The notes below the pieces were generated by a model. The model saw only the letters and a program-made list of their open reading frames with translations. It was not told the DNA's origin and made no database searches. 64,000 bases of DNA from CAVVFX01 sp963747535 (GTDB lineage Bacteria > Acidobacteriota > Terriglobia > Bryobacterales > Bryobacteraceae). A program made the position numbers and the translations under genes. Shown here piece by piece: positions 37,402 through 45,025 of the stretch (position 1 is its first letter; each line of letters starts with the position of its first letter). Location of the stretch: the NCBI GenBank assembly GCA_963747535.1, contig CAVVFX010000006.1, positions 372,001 through 436,000 of the forward strand, in the 5' to 3' direction.

Positions 37402-38205
37402 GGATTCGCGCCATGGGAGCGGCAAGGGAACCGCGCGTGTGAGCACGCGAAAACGCAGACCCGATAAATCCTTAGGAGAGACCAGTATCATTGTTATATT
37501 TCAGCTTGCCGCTATACCGAGTAGGCCTTTGGCCAGGCCTTTGGCCTGCGTCCGGCGTCTGCCAATTCTGTACTCGCCCGCATTCCCGGCCCAATATTTT
37601 TCGCGCACCTGCAGAAAATCCGCCGCATGAATGACGAATTCGAACAAGACAATACTTCGTCTCCACTGCATGGCGCACAAAAGTCAAAATCGTCGAAGCG
37701 TAGCATTGGATAGTCAACAAAATAGGACAGCGGACGCGCCTCTTCGGAAGCATCGGTACGCTCTTCTTTGGGAGTCATTACTCGGCGTTCCCAACTGGCT
37801 CGAAGGGAAAACGCGACAAATATAATGATGAGTAGACGGCGCATTCTGACAAACAACCCAATTACAGTCTACGCTGTTGATTCATCGCCAACCCCTCGGG
37901 CGGACGAGCCATAAGGAATGATATGTGGGGTTACCGGAGACTTGCCGGCCGCTTGTCTCAAAATTGGGCAACTTTCGGGACGAACAACCGCAAGCGGGCG
38001 AAATCAACGCTTCCACGATCCCGAAAATCAGTCCCGAAAGCCCATTCCAACTTGCGATTTCCTAAAATTCTGCCTCGCAACTCTTCATTCGCGTGCATTC
38101 GCGGTCCAATGCTTCGCGCTCTTTTGCCTATATCTCCCTTATTATCAACACGCCTCAATCGCACGCCACACCCTCCCAATTATCCTGAAATCAGGAGGAA
38201 TTTGC
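37402..38205. other. Gap with repeat and weak small ORF
   Basis: About 800 bases. A hairpin CGCGTG-TGAG-CACGCG at 37434-37449 follows the regulator gene and could end its transcript, although no T-run follows. Tandem GGCC hairpin words are at 37523-37546. On the minus strand 37512-37844 is open for about 110 codons with a hydrophobic start (MRRLLIIIFVAFSLRA), but its end reads through the repeat and it matches no family. The remainder shows nothing I can name. Confidence 0.4.
37523..37546. repeat. Tandem GGCC-TTT-GGCC words
   Basis: AGGCCTTTGGCC occurs twice in direct succession (37523-37534 and 37535-37546). Each unit can fold as a small hairpin. The word is the inverse of the ones at 6682 and 22771. 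Confidence 0.6.
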
Positions 38206-38724
38206 GTGTCTTTTCGCCGATTAATCAGTTCGAGAGCCAATGCGGCCCTCTCAACCGGTGGCTGGCAAGCGCCGGTCCGCCCAAAACGCGCTCCGCCACG
38301 GTTGTCGCAGCCGCAGCCTGATGATCCCGGACGACGAATCGCGCCAGGAGTTCGACCAGATCCTCCAGGACTACCTCTCTCGCTTTCAACCGCTCAACCT
38401 CCCCGAACGCGCCTGCGTGGACCGGATGGTGGCAGCCAAATGGCGCCTGCGCTGCCTCCGCGCCACCGAATACCGCATGCTTACCGAAGCCTGCGAGTCC
38501 CAACCCCCGGCAGACGCGTTCACCCGGACCCTCGACGCCTTCATTAGCCTTTTGACAGTCCGCGGCTTCGCTGTCCTGTCGCGCTACGAAGCTACTGAGG
38601 TCCTGAACTTTAGCCGCGCGCTCCGCAATCTGCTGGACCTGCGGAAATCCGCCGCATTAAGGGCGAATTCAAGCAGTACTCCCTCCAAACCACCTTCCCC
38701 CTACCCGGCCGCAGCTTCGAGTAA
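38206..38724 (+). pseudogene. STGPKT...RHG family small protein, frameshifted (copy B)
   Basis: A textbook start: AGGAGG at 38193-38198, 7 bases, then GTG at 38206 reading MSFRRLISSRANAALSTG. The next family block, PVAGKRRSAQNALRHG, is in another frame. Restoring five bases (a second CCGGT at about 38257) would join them. LNLPERACVDRMVAAKWRLR and the helical core follow to about 38660. In the current frame no stop occurs before the end of moeA. A TAA at 38722-38724 in another frame (LQTTFPLPGRSFE) may be the original end, implying a second indel. Same family as 22851-23439; function unknown. Confidence 0.7.
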
Positions 38725-38899
38725 ACGCGACATCGCAAATAAAATTTGCACAAATGAAGCCACTTTAGGTCTTCTTTATGCAACCGGCACGCCGCATCGC
38801 GTAGGTCTCGATCGGGTACTGCCCGCGCCACTCGCCGGGTCCCGCGGTTCCTCGCCAGGAGCCCCCATCCGCTGTCCCGTACAGTGCGAGAATGGCTTC

Positions 38900-40087
38900 G
38901 TGCCCGTGCTCAGTTTTCAGGAAGCCCGATCCTCAGTCCTGCGTGAAGTGTCGCAAGGCCGCATCCTCCCTCCTGTGGAACTGGTCCCGCTGACCGAAGC
39001 CGCCGGACGTGTACTGGCGGATCCCGCGTGTGCCGATCGCGACCTGCCTGCTTTCGACCGGTCCATGCGCGATGGCTACGCCGTCCGCTCAGCCGACCTT
39101 CCCGGACGCGTCAGTGTAGTCGGCCAGGTGCGCGCCGGCGAAAGCTTTTCGGGTACCGTAGAGTGGGTCGAAGCCGTCGAAATTATGACTGGCGCGCCCA
39201 TTCCCAAAGGCGCCGACGCGGTCGTCATGTTGGAGCATGTCTCTCGCAAAGAGGACGTCATCGAAGTGGAGCGCGTGGTGAAGCCCGGTGAGAACATTAC
39301 TCCGCGCGGCATCGAAGCCAAAGCCGGAGCGGTGGTTCTCGAACCCGGCAAGCGCATCGGTTTTGGTGAAGTGGCGCTGCTGGCCACGGTCGGATGCGCC
39401 ACGGTAAATGTTTATCGCCGGCTCCAGGTTGCCATTCTCAGTACCGGTGACGAACTGGTGAGTGTTGAAGAACAGCCCCTCGACTGCCAGATCCGCAACT
39501 CCAACCTGTATTCACTCGCCGCCCAGGTGACCCAGGCGGGTGCTGGCGCCGTTTTGCTACCCGTGGCTCGCGATCGCGCGGCGGATACGCGCGCCCTGCT
39601 CGAACGTGGACTGGCCGCCGACCTCCTCATCATTTCCGGCGGCGTCTCCACCGGCAAGTACGATGTCGTGGAAGAGGCTCTCCGCGACCTCGGAGCTGAG
39701 TTCTATTTCGACCGCGTCGCCATTCAACCGGGCGCACCTCTGGTGTTCGGCAAGGCGCGCGGCAAGTTTTTCTTCGGACTGCCCGGCAATCCTGTTTCAA
39801 CCATGGTCACATTCGAGTTGTTTGCGCGCTCCGGGTTGGATCTGCTCTGCGGATGCAAGGCCTCGCCCCGGCCCCTCATGCTGGCGAGGCTCACCCAGGA
39901 CTTCAGGCATCGCCCCGGCCTCACGCGCTTCCTGCCCGCTAAAATCGAATGCGGCGAAGTCACCCCCCTGGCATGGAAAGGTTCAGCCGATATCGTGTCC
40001 TTTTGCCGCGGAAACGGTTACTTCGTGGCCGATGCCAAGCGCGAGTCATGGGTGGCCGGCGATCTGATCCAGGTATTTCTCAAATGA
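38900..40087 (+). CDS. moeA: Molybdopterin molybdenumtransferase
   Basis: Inserts molybdate into adenylylated molybdopterin, the last step of Moco synthesis. Conserved blocks are LPAFDRSMRDGYAVR, IMTGAPIPKGADAVVMLE, GENITPRGIEAKAGAVVLEP, ILSTGDELV, ISGGVSTGKYDVVEEALR and FFGLPGNPVSTMVTFELFAR. The frame is open without stops to an ATG at 38240 inside the broken upstream gene, but those codons are not MoeA-like. GTG 38900 (or 38906), just before LSFQEARSSVLREVSQGRIL, gives the normal ~395 residues. Its stop overlaps the moaC ATG as ATGA. Confidence 0.88.
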   Translation: MPVLSFQEARSSVLREVSQGRILPPVELVPLTEAAGRVLADPACADRDLPAFDRSMRDGYAVRSADLPGRVSVVGQVRAGESFSGTVEWVEAVEIMTGAPIPKGADAVVMLEHVSRKEDVIEVERVVKPGENITPRGIEAKAGAVVLEPGKRIGFGEVALLATVGCATVNVYRRLQVAILSTGDELVSVEEQPLDCQIRNSNLYSLAAQVTQAGAGAVLLPVARDRAADTRALLERGLAADLLIISGGVSTGKYDVVEEALRDLGAEFYFDRVAIQPGAPLVFGKARGKFFFGLPGNPVSTMVTFELFARSGLDLLCGCKASPRPLMLARLTQDFRHRPGLTRFLPAKIECGEVTPLAWKGSADIVSFCRGNGYFVADAKRESWVAGDLIQVFLK

Positions 40088-40548
40088 GCAAACTCTCTCA
40101 CTTCGACGCCGCGGGCAGTCCTCGCATGGTGGATGTGTCAGGCAAACAGGCCACCAAGCGGACAGCCCGCGCGCATGCCTTCGTCGCGGTCCGGCCGGAC
40201 GTGCTGGCGCAGCTTCCGGATAATCCCAAAGGCGACCCGCTGCAAATCGCCCGCATCGCCGGAATCATGGCTGCCAAAAAGACGTCTGAGCTGATTCCCC
40301 TCTGTCATCCGCTCCCGATTTCCCACGTGGATGTCGAGGCGTTGCTCGAACCCGATGGAGTGCGGATTGTCGCGACCGCGTCGACTACTGCTGAGACCGG
40401 CGTCGAGATGGAAGCTCTCACCGCAGCCTCGGTGGCCGCGCTAACCGTCTATGACATGATGAAGGCCCTCGACAAGTCGATCGAGATTCGGGAAATCTAT
40501 CTGTTGGAAAAGACCGGCGGCAAAAGTGGAGACTACCGAAGATCATGA
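40084..40548 (+). CDS. moaC: Cyclic pyranopterin monophosphate synthase
   Basis: A 154-residue enzyme that, with MoaA, turns GTP into cyclic pyranopterin monophosphate, the first step of Moco synthesis. Family blocks include MVDVSGKQATKRTARAHAFV, AGIMAAKKTSELIPLCHPLP, ETGVEMEALTAASVAALTVY and DMMKALDKSIEIREIYLLEK, which contain the active-site Lys and His positions. The ATG at 40084 is coupled to moeA. The length fits. The enzyme is cytoplasmic. Confidence 0.95.
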   Translation: MSKLSHFDAAGSPRMVDVSGKQATKRTARAHAFVAVRPDVLAQLPDNPKGDPLQIARIAGIMAAKKTSELIPLCHPLPISHVDVEALLEPDGVRIVATASTTAETGVEMEALTAASVAALTVYDMMKALDKSIEIREIYLLEKTGGKSGDYRRS

Positions 40549-40580
40549 ACCCCCCTTGTGTGAAATGTTTGCGATGGTGG

Positions 40581-40675
40581 GGCAGGCGGTTTCGCCTGCC
40601 TCGGCCGCTGGCGGCCAGTCTGTCCCGTAGGACAGACCATCGTTTTTTGTGGTCTGTTCGGCTGCGCAGCAGCCC
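40581..40675. repeat. Composite of five hairpins between moaC and mog
   Basis: In succession: GGCAGGCG-GTTT-CGCCTGCC (40581-40600), GGCCGC-TG-GCGGCC (40603-40616), TCTGTCC-CGTA-GGACAGA (40619-40636), ACAGACCA, ten-base loop, TGGTCTGT (40632-40657; the AGACCA family in inverse orientation), and GGCTGC-GCA-GCAGCC at 40660-40674. The third and fourth overlap and are mutually exclusive folds. The block fills nearly the whole gap before the mog gene. Confidence 0.7.
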
Positions 40676-40693
40676 TTCTGCCGGGCCAACCCC

Positions 40694-41197
40694 ATGCTGA
40701 TCCGCGCCGCCATTGTCACTGTCAGCGATTCGACATTTGCCGGAACCCGGGCCGACATGTCCGGCCCCGCCGTCGAAGCCAGGCTCCGGGAACTCGGCTT
40801 CCAGATCGTCTGCCGCCACGTCGTGCCCGACGAACGGGAACAGATCCGTGACGAACTCCTTCGTCTGGCTGACAGTGGCGAAGTCGACGTAATCTTCACT
40901 TCGGGCGGTACCGGAGTCGCCTTGCGGGATGTGACGCCGGAGGCCACCCGTGACGTCATCGACCGGGAGATCCCCGGCTTCGGCGAACGCATGCGCGCCG
41001 AAGGGCTGAAATTCACGCCCAAGTCGCTGCTTTCCCGGTCACTTGCCGGAAACCGCGAACGGGTCTTGATCATCAATTTACCAGGGTCACCCGTGGGCGC
41101 AATCCAGTCGCTGGATGCTATCGTGGAGTTGGTGCCGCATGCGATCCAGTTGTTACAAGGCGATACTGCACATCCGGACCCTGACGTGCTCAGGTGA
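40694..41197 (+). CDS. MogA/MoaB family molybdopterin adenylyltransferase
   Basis: A 167-residue protein that adenylylates molybdopterin before MoeA acts. Motifs are AAIVTVSDSTFAGTRADMSG, CRHVVPDEREQI, DVIFTSGGTGVALRDVTPEA and INLPGSPVGAI. The ATG at 40694 lies immediately before the conserved core; the open frame further upstream runs into the hairpin block and is not coding-like. MogA and MoaB cannot be separated by sight. It completes, with moeA and moaC, half of a Moco pathway. Confidence 0.92.
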   Translation: MLIRAAIVTVSDSTFAGTRADMSGPAVEARLRELGFQIVCRHVVPDEREQIRDELLRLADSGEVDVIFTSGGTGVALRDVTPEATRDVIDREIPGFGERMRAEGLKFTPKSLLSRSLAGNRERVLIINLPGSPVGAIQSLDAIVELVPHAIQLLQGDTAHPDPDVLR

Positions 41198-41215
41198 CAT
41201 CGAGAGGTATAACAG

Positions 41216-42463
41216 ATGGTACGCAATTCTGGCAGAGTCGCGACGATCCTCGCCGCGGCGATTCTCTGCGTGATCGTAGGAATCGGGCTGGCGCAAGTAC
41301 CGGTCATACCGGACGCACCTAGTCAACCCAGGCCGGCCCCGGGAACACTTGCCGCTCCGGGCACACTTGCCAAGGATAGGGTGGCTCCCGGCACGCTCGC
41401 TGCGAAATCGGATGCAAACGGCGCACCGGCCACTGCTCCGGAACCGGAAGCCGAGATTTCCCCGGCCGGGGAGCCGATCAGGATCCAGGTGCACAACATC
41501 ATGGCCCCGGTAACGGTGTTCGACAAAGACGGCAACCTGATGGATAACCTCCAGCCCTCCCAGTTCCACCTGTTCGACAACGGGGTGGAGCAGGATATAC
41601 ACATCGACACGGAATACGAGCCGATCTCGGTCGTGATTGCCATCGAGGCCAGTTATCGCGACGATGCCATCCTCAAACAGATCCATAAGATTGGCTCGAT
41701 GATCGAGCCGCTGGTCACCGGCGACTCCGGCGACGCCGCCGTGATCGCCTTCGACCACAATATTCGTACCGTCCAGGATTTCACTAACGACCCGCAGAAG
41801 CTGAAGGACTCCATCTCCAAGATCACCAGCGGCAGTACGTCGGCCCGCATGGTAGACGCGGTGGATAGCGCCATTCTGATGTTGCGTCACCACGACCGGA
41901 GCGGAAGCCGCCGGCGGATCATCTTGCTGATCAGCGAGCAGCGGGACAAAGGCAGCTATGCTCACGGCCGTGAGACGCTGATCGCCTTGCAGCTTTCCAA
42001 CGTTTCGCTTTACGCCGTTGACATCAACCAGATCGCCCGGCGCCTGACTGAGCAACCGGAGCCGCCTCGTCCCGACCCGCTGCCTCCGGAGGCCTATAAC
42101 TTTCCCATGGGCGCCAACACACCGACCCAGGTCAACCAGGTGACCGGACGCGGCAACAGTGCAGAACTTATGCCGGTCCTGCAGGAAATCTACACCGACG
42201 CCAAAGCCATCTTCAAACGCAATCCGATCGAGGTGTTTACGCAGGGGACAGGTGGCGAGAAGTTCTCCTTTATGAAGCAAAGTGGCCTGGAAGATGCCAT
42301 CGCCAAGATCGGCACGCAGATTCATAGCCAGTACCTCCTGACCTACAGCCCCAAAAAAGAAACCCTGCTTCAAGGGGGGTTCCATCAGTTACACGTTACG
42401 GTCGACTACCCGAGAGCGAGGGCTCAAACGCGGCCAGGCTATTGGCTAGCGGCGGTAAACTGA
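41216..42463 (+). CDS. VWFA-related acidobacterial domain protein
   Basis: A 415-residue secreted protein: signal peptide (VATILAAAILCVIVGIGLA), then a Pro/Ala-rich linker with three PGTLA units (residues ~40-62). The acidobacterial VWFA-related domain follows: VTVFDKDGNLMDNLQPSQFH, LFDNGVEQ, SVVIAIEASYRDD, GDAAVIAFDHNIRTVQDFT and HSQYLLTYSPKKETL. The usual metal motif DxSxS reads IEASYR, so metal binding is doubtful. Families of such proteins are abundant in Acidobacteriota and of unknown function. It is 18 bases downstream of the mog gene. Confidence 0.88.
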   Translation: MVRNSGRVATILAAAILCVIVGIGLAQVPVIPDAPSQPRPAPGTLAAPGTLAKDRVAPGTLAAKSDANGAPATAPEPEAEISPAGEPIRIQVHNIMAPVTVFDKDGNLMDNLQPSQFHLFDNGVEQDIHIDTEYEPISVVIAIEASYRDDAILKQIHKIGSMIEPLVTGDSGDAAVIAFDHNIRTVQDFTNDPQKLKDSISKITSGSTSARMVDAVDSAILMLRHHDRSGSRRRIILLISEQRDKGSYAHGRETLIALQLSNVSLYAVDINQIARRLTEQPEPPRPDPLPPEAYNFPMGANTPTQVNQVTGRGNSAELMPVLQEIYTDAKAIFKRNPIEVFTQGTGGEKFSFMKQSGLEDAIAKIGTQIHSQYLLTYSPKKETLLQGGFHQLHVTVDYPRARAQTRPGYWLAAVN

Positions 42464-42469
42464 CGGTTA

Positions 42470-44389
42470 GTGCGCAACTTCTCCCATTCCTGGCGCGGCG
42501 AACCTTCGGGTCGGCGTGCTGCATCTCACAATGGTATGGGTGACAAGAAGCCGGTGCGCTCGGTCAATTTTCGTGAACTGTGGCCGGACGTGTGGGCACT
42601 GCTCCGCCCCAGGCGGAAAATCCTGGCCATCGGCCTGGTGTTGATGGTGGTCAATCGTGTGAGTGGACTGGTGCTGCCCATGTCAACCAAGTTCCTGATT
42701 GACGACATCATCGGCAAGCATCATCTCGAGAAATTGACGCCCTTGATCCTGGCAGTCCTGCTGGCCACGATGATCCAGGGCTCCAGTTCGTTCACCCTCA
42801 CACAGCTTCTATCAAAGGCCGCACAACGGCTGATCGCTGAACTGCGCCAAAAGGTGCAGACGCATGTGGGCCGCCTGCCGGTGGCCTATTACGACGCCAA
42901 CAAGACTGGCGTCCTGGTGTCGCGCATTATGAGCGATGTCGAGGGAGTGCGCAACCTGGTCGGCACGGGCCTGGTCGAGTTTGCCGGAGGCCTGATCACG
43001 GCCGTCATCTCCCTGTTTGTCCTCTTGCGCATCAGCCCTCTTATGACCGGCATCGCCGGGGCGGTCGTGCTGGTCTTCGCGTTCGTTTTGAGCAAGGCAT
43101 TCAAGACCATCCGGCCGATCTTCCGCGAGCGCGGCAAAATCACTGCCGAGGTCACCGGACGGCTCACCGAATCTCTGGGTGGCGTCCGCGTCGTCAAAGG
43201 CTATCACGGAGAAGCGCGCGAAGCCACTGTGTTCGCCAAGGGTGTCGGACGCCTGCTCGAAAACGTCATGAAGTCGTTAACCGCGATGTCGGTGATGACC
43301 TTGTCGGCGACCGTGCTGATGGGCATCGTCGGCGCCACCGTGATGTATATCGGGACGCGCCAGATTGCCGCCGGCACTTTGACGCTGGGCGGGCTCATGA
43401 CTTTCACGGCCTTTTTGGCCTTTCTCATCGCTCCCGTGATCGGCGTGGTGCAGATCGGAACTCAGATTTCGGAAGCCTTCGCCGGCCTCGAACGGACCCG
43501 GGAGGTTCTCAGGGAGCGGCCCGAAGACGAGGATCCCGACCGCACCATCTCGCTGCGGGAAGTTCGCGGCGATGTCGAATTCGATAACGTAGTCTTCTCT
43601 TACGAAGCTGGAAAGCCAGTGCTGCACGGCATCTCTTTCGCGTCCCGCCCCGGTACGGTCACCGCGCTGGTCGGCTCCTCGGGCTCGGGCAAGTCGACCA
43701 TCATCGGACTGATCTCGGCCTTCTACAAGCCCGACAGCGGAAGGCTGAGAGTGGATAACGTGGATCTCTCCAAAGTGCGGTTGGACTCCTATCGCACGCA
43801 ACTCGGCGTAGTGCTGCAAGAGACCTTCCTCTTCGACGGAACCATTCGGGAGAACATCGCCTTCTCGCGCCCGGATGCGACCGAAGAAGAGATCATGCGC
43901 GCCTGCCGCATTGCGCGCGTCGACGAGTTTACCGAAAAGTTCACTGAGCAGTACCAGACGGTGGTCGGCGAGCGCGGTGTCAAACTGTCGGGCGGCCAGC
44001 GCCAGCGCGTCTCCATTGCGCGCGCCATTCTCGCCGATCCGCGCATTCTCATTCTCGACGAAGCTACCTCGAGCCTCGACTCGGAGTCCGAGGCGCTGAT
44101 CCAGGAAGGGCTCTCGTTCCTGATGCGCGGCCGCACCACCTTCGTGATTGCGCACCGCTTGTCCACCATCCGGCGCGCCGATCAGATCCTGGTAGTCGAA
44201 GACGGGTTGATCGTCGAGCGCGGAACGCACCAGGAATTGTACGAGGCTCGCGGCCGGTATTACGATCTGTACACCCGGCAGCACGGCCTCGAAATGAATC
44301 TGTTCCTGGCGCCAGGCGAAGGCGACACGATTCCGGAGGAGGAAGTCGCTGCCGGGCCGGACTTCAGTCTGCGCAGCACTACGCTCTGA
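42470..44389 (+). CDS. MsbA-like ABC transporter, fused permease and ATPase
   Basis: Up to 639 residues: a six-helix exporter domain (~55-345) followed by an ATPase with Walker A GSSGSGKSTIIG, Q-loop GVVLQETFLFDG, signature LSGGQRQRVSIARA, Walker B ILILDEATSSLD and switch His in FVIAHRLSTI. It would work as a homodimer exporting lipid, peptide or drug at the inner membrane. The start is uncertain: GTG 42470 is 6 bases after the VWA gene stop, whereas ATG 42536 (MGDKKPVRSVNFRELW) begins at the conserved part. It overlaps the following small gene by one base. Confidence 0.92.
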   Translation: MRNFSHSWRGEPSGRRAASHNGMGDKKPVRSVNFRELWPDVWALLRPRRKILAIGLVLMVVNRVSGLVLPMSTKFLIDDIIGKHHLEKLTPLILAVLLATMIQGSSSFTLTQLLSKAAQRLIAELRQKVQTHVGRLPVAYYDANKTGVLVSRIMSDVEGVRNLVGTGLVEFAGGLITAVISLFVLLRISPLMTGIAGAVVLVFAFVLSKAFKTIRPIFRERGKITAEVTGRLTESLGGVRVVKGYHGEAREATVFAKGVGRLLENVMKSLTAMSVMTLSATVLMGIVGATVMYIGTRQIAAGTLTLGGLMTFTAFLAFLIAPVIGVVQIGTQISEAFAGLERTREVLRERPEDEDPDRTISLREVRGDVEFDNVVFSYEAGKPVLHGISFASRPGTVTALVGSSGSGKSTIIGLISAFYKPDSGRLRVDNVDLSKVRLDSYRTQLGVVLQETFLFDGTIRENIAFSRPDATEEEIMRACRIARVDEFTEKFTEQYQTVVGERGVKLSGGQRQRVSIARAILADPRILILDEATSSLDSESEALIQEGLSFLMRGRTTFVIAHRLSTIRRADQILVVEDGLIVERGTHQELYEARGRYYDLYTRQHGLEMNLFLAPGEGDTIPEEEVAAGPDFSLRSTTL

Positions 44390-44652
44390 TGCTCTACTTC
44401 GCCCAATGCGTAATGTGTTTCCGGACCGCGGCTGCGCAACAACTGGAGCGCTCCAGAGTCCTGAACCACGGCATCCTGGTGCTCCTCATTCCACCTCTAC
44501 TCATCCTCGCCGGCCTCCTCTGGCTGGCCCGCCGACGCACGATTACGCTCTCTTCAGCATCGCAATCTGGCCGCCGTGATATAGAGAGTGCTGCACAATC
44601 CCATGAAACAGGTGATAGTAGTCGTAGTCCCGGCCCGGCACGATCTCTGTGA
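44389..44652 (+). CDS. Small membrane protein with CxxC
   Basis: Starts with an ATG that shares its A with the ABC transporter stop (TGATG), a strong sign of coupling. Reads MLYFAQCVMCFRTAAAQQLE, then a single hydrophobic segment (ILVLLIPPLLILAGLLWLA) and RRR, with charges placing the N-terminus outside or in the lumen. The remaining ~35 residues overlap the opposite-strand DinB gene and look unnatural, so the true protein may be shorter or the end may be altered. Family unknown; similar short CxxC-helix proteins probably occur elsewhere in the phylum (from memory, not checked). Confidence 0.5.
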   Translation: MLYFAQCVMCFRTAAAQQLERSRVLNHGILVLLIPPLLILAGLLWLARRRTITLSSASQSGRRDIESAAQSHETGDSSRSPGPARSL

Positions 44653-45007
44653 GACGACGGTCGTCAAAATCCTCTAACTCCTTCGCCAGCCGCTCGCCGG
44701 TCTCGAACAGTTGCTCCGTCGCGCGAGTCCACGCCTGCTCGCCGCCATCCTCAACCGGAGGCCAATCCTTCGCGGTGCCGTAGAGCCTGGGCATGGGAAC
44801 TCCCCGGATGGCATCGAAGGCCGCCGAAGCCCAAACATCGATGTGCAAGACTAATTCCCAAATGCTGTGCGCTGAAGCGAGGGTGCGAGAATGTGCCTGC
44901 TCAGCCGTGACGCCGTCCAGCAGCTCACGTAAGGGAGGCCCATGCCAGGCGTCCCCGGTAAACGCCCGCCGCAATTGATCCGCGATGCGTAGCGATTCGG
45001 AATGCAT
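44543..45007 (-). CDS. DinB family protein
   Basis: A 154-residue four-helix metal-binding protein. DinB/YfiT-type landmarks are the first His in HSIWELVLHIDVWASAAF and the paired His of FHGIVQHSLYHGGQIAMLKR near the end, which together form the metal site. Often thiol-transferase-like or stress-associated in bacteria; here the role is unknown. It follows the giant TonB receptor gene by 18 bases, and its 3' end overlaps the small plus-strand gene. Confidence 0.9.
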   Translation of the reverse strand: MHSESLRIADQLRRAFTGDAWHGPPLRELLDGVTAEQAHSRTLASAHSIWELVLHIDVWASAAFDAIRGVPMPRLYGTAKDWPPVEDGGEQAWTRATEQLFETGERLAKELEDFDDRRLTEIVPGRDYDYYHLFHGIVQHSLYHGGQIAMLKRA

Positions 45008-45025
45008 ACAAGATTGTAGCTTGCA

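Noticed and set aside
37434..37449. Hairpin CGCGTG-TGAG-CACGCG as a rho-independent terminator
   Set aside because: No T-run follows the stem, so it cannot be called an intrinsic terminator with confidence.
38725..38899. Molybdenum cofactor riboswitch upstream of moeA
   Set aside because: Only a short AT-rich palindrome (GCAAAT-AAA-ATTTGC at 38735-38749) is present; the conserved Moco RNA features were not seen.
38240..40087. A single 615-residue fusion of the STGPKT family protein with MoeA
   Set aside because: The upstream part has its own ribosome site and GTG at 38206 in another frame, and the joining frame exists only because of indels. MoeA itself starts near 38900.
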